The position numbers and the translations under genes were made by a program. Shown in pieces: positions 24,775-33,269 of a DNA stretch of 64,000 bases. The stretch comes from Methylophaga sp. (GTDB taxonomy: Bacteria; Pseudomonadota; Gammaproteobacteria; Nitrosococcales; Methylophagaceae), in NCBI GenBank assembly GCA_002733715.2, contig NVWQ02000016.1, positions 1 to 64,000 on the forward strand, given 5' to 3'. A model generated the notes under the pieces. That model searched no databases. It was not told the origin of the DNA and saw only the letters and a program-made list of their open reading frames with translations. Each line of letters starts with the position of its first letter. Positions within the stretch are counted from its first letter, which is position 1.

Positions 24775-26688
24775 TTATTGCTGATGTCTGCCTTTTGTAC
24801 GTTTACGGACACGTAACCAACCTGTTATAACGGCTATCAATGCAACAATGAGTGGTACTAATCCAATGTTATAAAACTTTAGTTTTGTATCTAAGTCATC
24901 AATATCTTTACGTAAATTCGCTTGTACTTCTCGCAATTTCTGCTGTAATTTATTGACATTGGCTCGTAACTCAGCAATTTCCTGTTTCTGCTCCGAACTT
25001 AAGATCTCTTCACCACTACCGCTACGTTCTACTTGCATCCTAGCAATTCGTTGCTTTGTTTCATCTAGTGTTTTTTGCAACTCACGTTCTTGTGTACGGT
25101 AGTGTTTCTCAGCTTCTTGTTTTAGTGCTACAACATGGTCAAATGGACGTGAAAACCCAGCGCGTGAACGCACACTTATTAAACCATGATTGCCTGACAT
25201 ATCATCAATAGCGTTAATCAAGAAGTCGATATTATTTGAGGTGTTATAGGCAATTTGTTCACCATAAAAATCTTGTAATTGTACCCAAAAGCGATCTTGC
25301 AACATATCAACATCCGCGATTGCGATGACATCAATAGATTGCTTCGATTCATCTAAATGGTTTGAGATTTTTTTGACCACACCCTCTTTAGTTTTACCAC
25401 CATCAGGGAAAGCCGTTTTCACCATACCATTCACCCGAACAGCATAAGGATAACTTAAGGTTCCAGCGTGATATTTAGTTAGCAAAGCAAGTGGATCATT
25501 ACGAAATTGTACAATTCGTTTATCCACTAGCATCGCTTCGTTACTAGATGAAAATAATGTAGTCAGTTTTGTTGATGCGCCTTCAATAGCTTCAAAACGA
25601 CCCGCCGTAGCCACTTCTAATTTTTTCAGTTGGCTGGTAATAGCCTGTTCATTACTCAATTGCTCAGCAGGAAGCCCTTGCCACAATACATAATCAATAG
25701 GTTTATTGCCTGTTCTAGCCCCGAAATCCACTTTTATCGCTGTTTTACGATCGGCAACCACATCGGCACCATTACGCTCAAAACCCCAGGCTTTAAATAA
25801 TTTAGGTAGATTTGAACTACGCGAATACACCATAGCCGCCATTGGATTATCAGGATCTTTTTCTGGGATATCCGCTTCAGAATAAGGGTCGACAAAGCTA
25901 ATCAACTTGCCACCTTTCAGCACATATTGGTCAATAGCATAAAGCGTGCTTTCTACCATTTCTTTGGGATGAATAACGACTAACACATCGATACTAGAAG
26001 GGATACGTTGAATATCAATTGGCAATACCGTCACATTAAATAGCTGTCTTAATTCCGCCATAAATGCCCATGGTTTTGCACCATCCGATGAAGGTGCTTC
26101 GCCTTTTAAAGGGTCATAGTCCTCACCATTAACTTCTAAAGAGCTGATCACGCCAACTGTTTTTCTATTTGAACTAGATAATTTATAAATCAGTTTCGTT
26201 ACATCATACTCAAGCACATCTTCTTTTTCAGGCTGGAAGAAAGGAATGCTTTCAACACCATCAAGCAAGTTGTTGCCCGCTAAACCAAAATATAAAGGAT
26301 CGTCTTCACCTTCAATAGGAACACCTTGCAGACCATACTGCTTAGCCCGTTGCTCATTATCGGTATACGGCATTGGGTTAATGGTAATCAATTCAATTTT
26401 GCCATTTGAAGCACGGCGATATTCTTCAAGCAATTCCTTCACCCGTTGTGCATAGGACTTCAAGCTCGGGAGTTCTTGTGCCACTTGCTCTGAATAGTAA
26501 AACCGAAGTGATATAGGATCATCTAAAGACTCAATAATATTTAATGTGCCTTCAGACAAGGTATAAAGCTGATCTTCTGTTAAATCAATTCGAGCTGATT
26601 TCAAATTACCGTTTGTTACAATGTTGAACGATAAAAATAAGATAACCGCAAGTATCAAACCGGTGGTTGATAATAATTGTTTATTCAT
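24775..26688 (-). CDS. GldG-like ABC transporter auxiliary protein
   Basis: The 637-residue protein has an N-terminal membrane helix (TGLILAVILFLSFNIVT), then a GldG-like domain (ARIDLTEDQLYTLSEGTLNIIESLDDPISLRFYYS) and an IFT52-like segment with FVDPYSEAD. A coiled coil follows at about 530-605 (ERELQKTLDETKQRIARMQ, ELRANVNKLQQKLREV). A C-terminal helix (IGLVPLIVALIAVITGWL) returns to the membrane. It accompanies the ABC-2 permease and ATPase upstream and would act on the periplasmic face. Confidence 0.85.
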   Translation of the reverse strand: MNKQLLSTTGLILAVILFLSFNIVTNGNLKSARIDLTEDQLYTLSEGTLNIIESLDDPISLRFYYSEQVAQELPSLKSYAQRVKELLEEYRRASNGKIELITINPMPYTDNEQRAKQYGLQGVPIEGEDDPLYFGLAGNNLLDGVESIPFFQPEKEDVLEYDVTKLIYKLSSSNRKTVGVISSLEVNGEDYDPLKGEAPSSDGAKPWAFMAELRQLFNVTVLPIDIQRIPSSIDVLVVIHPKEMVESTLYAIDQYVLKGGKLISFVDPYSEADIPEKDPDNPMAAMVYSRSSNLPKLFKAWGFERNGADVVADRKTAIKVDFGARTGNKPIDYVLWQGLPAEQLSNEQAITSQLKKLEVATAGRFEAIEGASTKLTTLFSSSNEAMLVDKRIVQFRNDPLALLTKYHAGTLSYPYAVRVNGMVKTAFPDGGKTKEGVVKKISNHLDESKQSIDVIAIADVDMLQDRFWVQLQDFYGEQIAYNTSNNIDFLINAIDDMSGNHGLISVRSRAGFSRPFDHVVALKQEAEKHYRTQERELQKTLDETKQRIARMQVERSGSGEEILSSEQKQEIAELRANVNKLQQKLREVQANLRKDIDDLDTKLKFYNIGLVPLIVALIAVITGWLRVRKRTKGRHQQ

Positions 26689-26700
26689 CTGTGTTACGTC

Positions 26701-27441
26701 CTAGTCGGCCTTGCGAGCGTTAATAACAATGGCATTAGCAAATAACCAAACCAAAATAACGGAGGCGAAATACAACATATCTCGCATATCGATCACGCCT
26801 TTAGAAATCGCATCAAAATGCGTTAAAAAGCTAAATGAACTAATGGCTTCTACCAAAGTAGCGGGGGCCCAACTGCTAAAAAAGTCTAATACAATGCCAT
26901 AGCCACTTAATACAAATATCAAACTCACGATTAGGCTTAATACAAAGGCAATGACTTGGTTTTTCGTAAATGCCGAAATACAGGCACCAATCGCTAAAAA
27001 CCCGCCCGCCATTAAGAAGCTACCAATAAATCCGGCAAAAATAACACCATTATCAGGAGAGCCTAAATAATTTACCGTGATCCATAATGGAAAGTTCAAA
27101 AACAGCGCCAAACCAGTAAATGCCCACGCCGCCAAAAACTTACCTAATACCGCATCAATAACCGAAACAGGCAGTGTCATTAATAATTCAATTGAGCCAT
27201 TCTTACGCTCTTCTGACCACAAACGCATTGAAATCGCAGGTATTAACAAGACATATAGCCAAGGATGAATGGAAAAGAATGGATATAAATCAGCCTCACC
27301 TCGCTCAAAGAAATTACCCATAAAGAAGGTTGAAAAGCCTGTTAAAAGTAAAAATATGATAATAAAAACATAGGCCACAGGCGTTGCAAAATAACCGCCA
27401 ATTTCGCGTTTCATAATAAACCAGATATTTTTAAGATTCAT
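26701..27441 (-). CDS. ABC-2 type transporter permease
   Basis: The 246-residue protein has six hydrophobic helices, starting IWFIMKREIGGYFATPVAYVFIIIFLLLTG, with MRLWSEERKNGSIELLMTLPVS, a standard ABC-2 motif, in the cytoplasmic loop. It couples to the ATP-binding protein whose stop overlaps this start by one base. Relatives are GldF-like permeases. Confidence 0.88.
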   Translation of the reverse strand: MNLKNIWFIMKREIGGYFATPVAYVFIIIFLLLTGFSTFFMGNFFERGEADLYPFFSIHPWLYVLLIPAISMRLWSEERKNGSIELLMTLPVSVIDAVLGKFLAAWAFTGLALFLNFPLWITVNYLGSPDNGVIFAGFIGSFLMAGGFLAIGACISAFTKNQVIAFVLSLIVSLIFVLSGYGIVLDFFSSWAPATLVEAISSFSFLTHFDAISKGVIDMRDMLYFASVILVWLFANAIVINARKAD

Positions 27442-28379
27442 TACGCATCTCCCATTGTAATAGTCCGGAAAACCTCATCCAAACGACCATGTTCAGCATA
27501 AAGTGAATCAATTTGCCATTCTTTATCACGCAAGCTTTGAGATAACTCTGCTGTGATTTGTTTACCCTCTTTCGGATAAACACGAACGCCACGTTGTGTA
27601 TCTAAGGTTTCTACTTCAGCAACAAACTCAAGTGAGTTTAGGAACGATGTAAATGTAGCTTCTTCTATATCTACCACAGCAACCACTACAGCATTGTGAT
27701 AACGCGACATTGATTCTAGCTCGTGCGGTGTGCCATCAAACTTAATTTTACCATTGGCAATTAATACATTGCGAGTACATAAAGCATGTACTTCTTCAAG
27801 AATATGCGTAGAAATAATGATCGCTTTATCGGCCGCCATTTCATTGATCAATGTACGCACTTCATGTTTTTGGTTCGGATCAAGACCATCAGTTGGTTCA
27901 TCCAAAATTAGTACTGGTGGATTGTGTAAAATTGCCTGCGCTAAACCAACACGCCGTTTATAACCTTTAGATAACGTTTCGATAGGTTGGAACATTACGT
28001 GTGTGATGCGCGCACGTTCCGCAGCAGAATCAACAGCACGTTTTTTCTCTGTACCCGTCAAACCACGTATATCCGCAATAAATCTCAAAAAGCCATCGGG
28101 TGTCATATCTGCATAGGCAGGTGCACCTTCAGGCAAGTAACCTAAGCTCGCTTTTACTGCGATAGGATCAGTAATAACATCATGGCCACAAACACGCACT
28201 GTTCCGCGAGTCGGCGCTAAAAAGCCCGTAATCATTTTCATGGTGGTAGATTTGCCGGCCCCATTTGGACCCAGAAATCCTAAAACCTCACCCTTTTTAA
28301 CAGAAAATGATACGCCATCTACCGCTTTGATTTCACCAAAGTGCTTTGCTAAATCTTCAATTTCGATTCTCAATGTCAT
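27441..28379 (-). CDS. ABC transporter ATP-binding protein (GldA-like)
   Basis: The ATPase has Walker A GPNGAGKST, signature LSKGYKRRVGLAQA, Walker B VLILDEPTDGLD and the H-loop STHILEEV. I place the start at MTLRIEIEDLAKHFG (28379). The extra 100 residues after the nucleotide-binding core (VVAVVDIEEATF...) are common in ABC-2 exporter ATPases. First gene of the four-gene export unit. Confidence 0.9.
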   Translation of the reverse strand: MTLRIEIEDLAKHFGEIKAVDGVSFSVKKGEVLGFLGPNGAGKSTTMKMITGFLAPTRGTVRVCGHDVITDPIAVKASLGYLPEGAPAYADMTPDGFLRFIADIRGLTGTEKKRAVDSAAERARITHVMFQPIETLSKGYKRRVGLAQAILHNPPVLILDEPTDGLDPNQKHEVRTLINEMAADKAIIISTHILEEVHALCTRNVLIANGKIKFDGTPHELESMSRYHNAVVVAVVDIEEATFTSFLNSLEFVAEVETLDTQRGVRVYPKEGKQITAELSQSLRDKEWQIDSLYAEHGRLDEVFRTITMGDA

Positions 28380-28515
28380 ACTATTAAGGACACCTTTATT
28401 ATTCAATATCTTTTTGCAAACCGCATATTATTCGGAGCTTAGGGGGGGCAAGTCAAGTTTGATTTACTGTGAAGAAGCTCTATACTTACAAAATCAGCTC
28501 TAGGAACAATCAAAA

Positions 28516-29580
28516 ATGGCATTTAAACAACTTACACAGCGTATTCAAAATATAGGGTGGCGTGTCCAAGATAATTTAAGCGACCCCACTACGCGCTCAC
28601 AAATCATTAAAAAAGCGCGCTTTATTATTATTGGTATCGTTTTAATATTCACCATACTCATTCTATGGATGAACCGTATCCCTGATCAATTTAATCCCGT
28701 AGAGAATGCCATTCAAATGGCCGCCAGCAAACAACAAAATGTGGTCACTGGTTACACCTCAACCGCAACAGTTATAACGCTCGCAAATACACTTCTCAAC
28801 AAACCTGGCGGCTACCTAAGCAATGATGTTACCCCGCCCTCTATATGGATAGACAATGTGCCTAACTGGGAGTTCGGTGTTTTAGTACAAATTCGTGATT
28901 TTTCCCGGGCATTACGCAATGATATTAGCCGCTCACAATCTCAATCATTAGAAGATGAAGACCTTGCCATTGCTGAACCTCAATTTAACTTTAACTCTAA
29001 TTCGTGGTTGTTCCCACCCTCAGAGCACGAATACAAAAAGGGTATTAGTGCGTTGGAATCATATTTAGCAAGACTCAGTAACGAAGAACAAGCTAATGCA
29101 CAATTTTATGCCCGTGCCGATAACTTGGCTGATTGGCTAGCAATTGCACAGAAACGTTTAGGTAGCCTCTCTCAACGGTTAACGGCAAGTGTCGGTCAGA
29201 TACGAATTAATACCGATTTAGCGGGTGACTCGGCAGCGCAACAATCAACGTCCTCATCTGCAGAAATTGTAGCTAAAACACCTTGGTTACAAATTGATGA
29301 TGTGTTTTATGAGGCACGAGGAACTTCGTGGGCATTAATTCATTTATTAAAAGCGATGGAACATGATTTTTCCACTATTCTTAGGAAAAAGAATGCGCTC
29401 GTTAGCCTTCGCCAAATTATCCGTGAACTTGAATCTACCCAAGACACTGTTTGGAGCCCAATGATCTTAAATGGTAGCGGCTTTGGGATTCGCGCCAACC
29501 ATTCACTTGTTATGGCCTCTTATATTTCACGTGCCAATGCAGCTATGATTGATTTACAAGCTTTATTAAATCGTGGTTAA
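28516..29580 (+). CDS. DUF2333-type inner-membrane protein
   Basis: The 354-residue protein has one N-terminal transmembrane helix (FIIIGIVLIFTILILWM) followed by a largely helical exported domain. Segments such as PGGYLSNDVTPPSIWIDNVPNWEFGVLVQIRDFSRALRND and ARGTSWALIHLLKAMEHDF match what I recall of the gammaproteobacterial family DUF2333. No catalytic motif is visible and the function is unknown. It is divergent from the ABC unit. Confidence 0.7.
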   Translation: MAFKQLTQRIQNIGWRVQDNLSDPTTRSQIIKKARFIIIGIVLIFTILILWMNRIPDQFNPVENAIQMAASKQQNVVTGYTSTATVITLANTLLNKPGGYLSNDVTPPSIWIDNVPNWEFGVLVQIRDFSRALRNDISRSQSQSLEDEDLAIAEPQFNFNSNSWLFPPSEHEYKKGISALESYLARLSNEEQANAQFYARADNLADWLAIAQKRLGSLSQRLTASVGQIRINTDLAGDSAAQQSTSSSAEIVAKTPWLQIDDVFYEARGTSWALIHLLKAMEHDFSTILRKKNALVSLRQIIRELESTQDTVWSPMILNGSGFGIRANHSLVMASYISRANAAMIDLQALLNRG

Positions 29581-29684
29581 TCACAGAGCTGGCATGCCAT
29601 CGTTGCTGTTTAATTAGACTTAGTTCACGTAATAGCCTAGAATCACGCTGTTAAACCCTCATATAATTTTAAGGATAAGTTCCC

Positions 29685-30119
29685 ATGAACAAATTTACTG
29701 CTACTTTATTACTTTCATCTGCATTAATGCTTTCTGCTTGTGATCAAGCTCAAGAAGCTACTGATTCTGCCGCTGAAATGGCTGGCGATGCTATGGAAGC
29801 CACTTCTGAAATGGCTGGCGACGCTATGGATGCTACTTCTGATGCAGCAAGTGCTGTCGCTGACTCTGCCTCTGAAATGGCTGGCGATGCTATGGATGCC
29901 ACTTCTGATGCAGCAAGCGCTGTCGCTGACTCTGCTTCTGAAATGGCTGACGATGCTATAGATGCTACTTCTGATGCAGCAAGTGCTGTCGCTGATAGTG
30001 CTTCTGAAATGGTTGACGAAGCTAAAGAAATGGCCTCTGATGCGATGGATGATTCAGCAACAGAAATGCCAACTGAAGATGCTGCTAAAGACGCAGCTGC
30101 TGAGTTAATGCCTCATTAA
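29685..30119 (+). CDS. Alanine-rich lipoprotein with tandem 22-residue repeats
   Basis: The 144-residue protein has a lipobox (LSAC at residue 19). About three near-identical copies of GDAMDATSDAASAVADSASEM, plus degenerate ends, form an acidic amphipathic helix. The DNA repeats are 66 bases long and almost identical. The pattern resembles LEA/apolipoprotein-like stress or envelope proteins, but I do not recognise the family. The period matches two 11-mers, as in coiled or membrane-lying helices. Single gene with its own terminator. Confidence 0.8.
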   Translation: MNKFTATLLLSSALMLSACDQAQEATDSAAEMAGDAMEATSEMAGDAMDATSDAASAVADSASEMAGDAMDATSDAASAVADSASEMADDAIDATSDAASAVADSASEMVDEAKEMASDAMDDSATEMPTEDAAKDAAAELMPH

Positions 30120-30157
30120 TCAGCACCCAATATAATGCCTTTCAGGTATTAAATAAA

Positions 30158-30190
30158 AAAACCGGTAATGCATTAGTATTGCCGGTTTTT
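30158..30190 (+). terminator. Terminator between the repeat lipoprotein and tupA
   Basis: AACCGGTAAT and ATTGCCGGTT pair around an 8-base loop, with A-run before and T-run after, so it can serve both convergent genes. Confidence 0.85.
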
Positions 30191-30199
30191 TATTGCGTG

Positions 30200-30994
30200 C
30201 TACTCCATCGCATCAGGATAAAATAACTGTTGCCCTGATTTTTTGAAATCAGCAATAATTGCTTGGCCCTGTTCACTTGTCACAAAATCAATATATTTTT
30301 TTGCCAATTCATATTTTACATGGCCATGCTTTTTAGGATTAACCGCCATCACATGGTAGGGATTAAACAAAGCATCATCGCCTTCAAACAACACCTTTAA
30401 ACTCGTTTTATCAGCAAAGGCAATCTGAGTACCTCGATCAGTCAAGGTATACGCCTGTTTTTCATCAGCCATTTTTAATACGGCACCCATGCCTTGTCCG
30501 GCTTGAATATACCAAGTGCCTACAGGGTTGATTTCAGCATTTTTCCACAGCGATTTTTCTTTTTTATGTGTACCTGAATCATCACCACGCGAAATAAAAT
30601 CAGTTTTTTCTTGAGAAATTAACTGCAGCGCCTGAGTGACTGTCTCAGCTTGGGCAATATTGGCAGTATCATTATCTGGTCCAATGATGACAAAATCATT
30701 ATGCATCACAGCTTTTCGATCAATGAAATCACCCGATGCAATATATTTTAACTCTGCCGCCGGTGCATGTACAAACACCACATCCACATCGCCATTGCTG
30801 CCAATTTTTAATGCTTTGCCGGTGCCGACTGCAATCACATCAACTTTAACCTTATATTTTTCTTCAAAGGCAAGGTTTAAAACAGCAAGAAGACCTGAGT
30901 TCTCCGTGCTTGTGGTTGTTGATAACTTCAAATGTTCAACGGCAAAAACCGAATTAATATTAAGTAATAAAATAAATAAAAATACCCTTGCCAC
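30200..30994 (-). CDS. tupA: Tungstate/molybdate ABC transporter substrate-binding protein
   Basis: The exported protein matches TupA: LKLSTTTSTENSGLLAVL binds the oxyanion, followed by AVGTGKALKIGSNGDVDVVFVHAP, FVIIGP and FISRGDDSGTHKKEKSLW. A signal peptide (VFLFILLLNINSVFA) fits a GTG start at 30994, immediately after the moaC stop; the ATG at 31030 would lie inside moaC. Tup transporters prefer tungstate. Adjacency to moaC suggests supply of metal for the pterin cofactor, for example of formate dehydrogenase. No permease or ATPase gene is adjacent. Confidence 0.85.
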   Translation of the reverse strand: MARVFLFILLLNINSVFAVEHLKLSTTTSTENSGLLAVLNLAFEEKYKVKVDVIAVGTGKALKIGSNGDVDVVFVHAPAAELKYIASGDFIDRKAVMHNDFVIIGPDNDTANIAQAETVTQALQLISQEKTDFISRGDDSGTHKKEKSLWKNAEINPVGTWYIQAGQGMGAVLKMADEKQAYTLTDRGTQIAFADKTSLKVLFEGDDALFNPYHVMAVNPKKHGHVKYELAKKYIDFVTSEQGQAIIADFKKSGQQLFYPDAME

Positions 30995-30995
30995 C

Positions 30996-31475
30996 TTATA
31001 ATTCTCGCACCCAATGACCCGATTTTCCACCTGCTTTTTCCAGCAAACGTATATCAGTCATAATCATACCTCGATCCACAGCTTTACACATATCGTAAAT
31101 AGTTAATAGCGCCACTTGCACAGCTGTTAATGCTTCCATTTCAACGCCTGTTTGCCCGCTAGTTTGAACTTGAACAAGGCATTCAACAGCCATATCATCA
31201 TCTAAGACCTTAAAATCGACGGTCACCTTAGTGAGCGCCAAAGGATGGCAAAGTGGTATCAGGTCCGATGTGCGTTTTGCCGCCATAATCCCGGCAATAC
31301 GAGCAATCCCTAGTACATCACCTTTTTTATGATTACCTTGCTTAATCAAATCTAAAGTTTTATCCAGCATCATAATTTGGCCTTTAGCCACAGCGGTGCG
31401 TTTAGTAATGGACTTATCCCCGACATCGACCATATGCGCTTCGCCGGCTTGGTTAAAATGAGTAAGATCTGACAT
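30996..31475 (-). CDS. moaC: Cyclic pyranopterin monophosphate synthase MoaC
   Basis: I start it at [21 protein letters not shown] (31475); the track start lies far upstream and overlaps moaD. It contains [31 protein letters not shown] and [26 protein letters not shown], the MoaC active-site blocks. It converts the cyclic GTP intermediate to precursor Z/cPMP in molybdopterin synthesis. About 160 residues, as expected. Divergent from moaD-moaE across 60 bases. Confidence 0.95.
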   Translation of the reverse strand: MSDLTHFNQAGEAHMVDVGDKSITKRTAVAKGQIMMLDKTLDLIKQGNHKKGDVLGIARIAGIMAAKRTSDLIPLCHPLALTKVTVDFKVLDDDMAVECLVQVQTSGQTGVEMEALTAVQVALLTIYDMCKAVDRGMIMTDIRLLEKAGGKSGHWVREL

Positions 31476-31535
31476 GTCGGGCAACCTTATTAAATGATAT
31501 GCTGTTAATTTTGAATGAAGTGAAGACAACAAGCA

Positions 31536-31763
31536 ATGACTATTCAAGTTAAATTTTTTGCCAGCCTGCGAGAAAAGATGGGGGTCAGTGAATCTAAAAT
31601 TGAATCCGTAGCCACTGCGGGGGATGCTTGGGATCTTGTCACTAACCATGCCGAACACCCCATTAACATATTAGTTGCGATTAATCTTGAATATGCCCAA
31701 TTTGATAGCCCCGTTAATGATGGTGATGAAGTCGCCTTTTTTCCACCGGTAACGGGCGGCTAA
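31536..31763 (+). CDS. moaD: Molybdopterin synthase small subunit MoaD
   Basis: The 75-residue ubiquitin-like protein ends in the required GG (FFPPVTGG), where the thiocarboxylate forms. It is followed one base later by moaE. Together they insert sulfur into precursor Z. Confidence 0.95.
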   Translation: MTIQVKFFASLREKMGVSESKIESVATAGDAWDLVTNHAEHPINILVAINLEYAQFDSPVNDGDEVAFFPPVTGG

Positions 31764-31764
31764 T

Positions 31765-32202
31765 ATGTCGATTCACATTTCAGAACAACCATTTGATCCC
31801 TGGGTAGAAATTACCCAACATCAAAAACAATCGGCGCTTGAAAAACAATTTGGCGCAACGGCAACCTTTATCGGTAGCATGCGTGATTTCAATGATGGTG
31901 CAAAGGTTTCATCCATGGTGTTAGAACACTATCCCGAAATGACACAGCGTTATTTAGAAAAACTCGAACAACAAGCACATCAAAAATGGGATTTATTGGA
32001 TTCACTCATTATTCACCGTGTCGGCGATATTTCATTAGCTGATCCCATCGTACTGATTGCATGCTGGTCTGCACATCGCAGGGCAGCACTTGATGCTTGC
32101 AACTGGTTGATAGAAGAACTAAAGCATAATGCGCCGTTCTGGAAAAAAGAAAGCCGACAGGATGGTGAGCGATGGGTTGAAAATAATACCGATGGCACTT
32201 AA
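31765..32202 (+). CDS. moaE: Molybdopterin synthase large subunit MoaE
   Basis: The 145-residue protein shows ATATFIGSMRDFNDGAKV, LVLEHYPEM, IHRVGDISLADPIVLIACWSAHRRAAL and the catalytic lysine motif APFWKKE. It forms the heterotetramer with MoaD. The three moa genes and tupA form a compact cofactor locus. Other steps (moaA, moaB) are not in the window. Confidence 0.95.
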   Translation: MSIHISEQPFDPWVEITQHQKQSALEKQFGATATFIGSMRDFNDGAKVSSMVLEHYPEMTQRYLEKLEQQAHQKWDLLDSLIIHRVGDISLADPIVLIACWSAHRRAALDACNWLIEELKHNAPFWKKESRQDGERWVENNTDGT

Positions 32203-32302
32203 AGCTTAAAATATTGAAGCCAATCACAAATTAAGAAAATTGCAATAAATCATTCCTTTCCCTGTGGCATACTCCGATCATCACGGTAGGGGTAGTAATT
32301 GC

Positions 32303-33229
32303 ATGAATTTCCAACAAAAACGAATCATTTTTACTGCATTAGTTCTACTTTTACTGGCAGGCTGCGCTTCATCTCCTACCTTTGTAAACGGCAATGAATC
32401 ATTTACTGAGGCAGAAAAAAATGCCCACTTTAATGCTGTATATTTTAAAACAGAAAAACAATTTATAAATTCCCCTCCGCAATGCATTGCCATTTTACCT
32501 TTCGGTAACAAAACAGGCGATACACCAAACAATTCAACTGAACGGCTTACATTGACAGATGAGAAAATTGAGCAATTACGTTGGATCTTATATTCACATC
32601 TAGCACCCCATTCATATCAGGATGTAGAGCTAAAAAAAGTAGACCATGTTCTATCAAAACTAAATAACAAACACTATGCCGCTATCGGGAAAAAGCTTCA
32701 TTGTGATGCACTGTTAATCGGTGAGATCACAGAATATGATGCTGATTTCTTGGGGCTTTATTCACAAATATCCATCGGTGTTAATCTAAAATTGATTACT
32801 GCAAAAGATGGCTCAGTATTATGGCAAGGTCATCATATAGCCAAAAGCCACGGCGGCAGTATTCCTATAACACCCATTGATATTGCTGTTGGCGTTTATT
32901 CTGCGACTGAAAATATCAGTGATGAGCAAGTGGTACGTGTTGAAGATGATCTGTTCAGACGGTTGCTGTCAACATGGCAATTAGATCAGATCTCACCACA
33001 ACAAAGCAACACAGTGTTAGCTGATATAAATGTAGAAGCATTTCATGTAACAGCACAAAAACTGTTTTTGCGTAAAGGTCCAGGCAGGCATTTTAATGCT
33101 CAAGATGTTTTAAACCACAATGAACAACTTACATTAATAGATTCACAACACTCACCTTGGGTACAAGTAAAAGTGGCTGATGGCCAGTTAGGTTATGTCC
33201 ATAACAAATACATTAAGTCCAATTATTAA
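32303..33229 (+). CDS. Lipoprotein with GNA1162-like and SH3 domains
   Basis: The start is set at MNFQQKRIIFTAL, whose lipobox LLAGC gives a mature lipoprotein. Residues about 40-215 contain CIAILPFGNKTGDT and CDALLIGEITEYDADFLGLYSQISIGVNLKLI...GSVLWQGHH, similar to putative lipoproteins of the GNA1162/DUF799 kind. The C-terminus (LFLRKGPGRHFNAQDVLNHNEQLTLIDSQHSPWVQVKVADGQLGYVHNKYI) is a bacterial SH3 domain that commonly binds peptidoglycan. Likely attached to the outer membrane. Function is unknown. Confidence 0.75.
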   Translation: MNFQQKRIIFTALVLLLLAGCASSPTFVNGNESFTEAEKNAHFNAVYFKTEKQFINSPPQCIAILPFGNKTGDTPNNSTERLTLTDEKIEQLRWILYSHLAPHSYQDVELKKVDHVLSKLNNKHYAAIGKKLHCDALLIGEITEYDADFLGLYSQISIGVNLKLITAKDGSVLWQGHHIAKSHGGSIPITPIDIAVGVYSATENISDEQVVRVEDDLFRRLLSTWQLDQISPQQSNTVLADINVEAFHVTAQKLFLRKGPGRHFNAQDVLNHNEQLTLIDSQHSPWVQVKVADGQLGYVHNKYIKSNY

Positions 33230-33269
33230 TCAAGCCTTCCAACAGACTATCAAGTACCAAAAAATATTT

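Noticed and set aside
29760-30030. CRISPR-like tandem repeats
   Set aside because: The repeats are contiguous, 66 bases long, in frame and code for an alanine-rich lipoprotein; there are no spacers.
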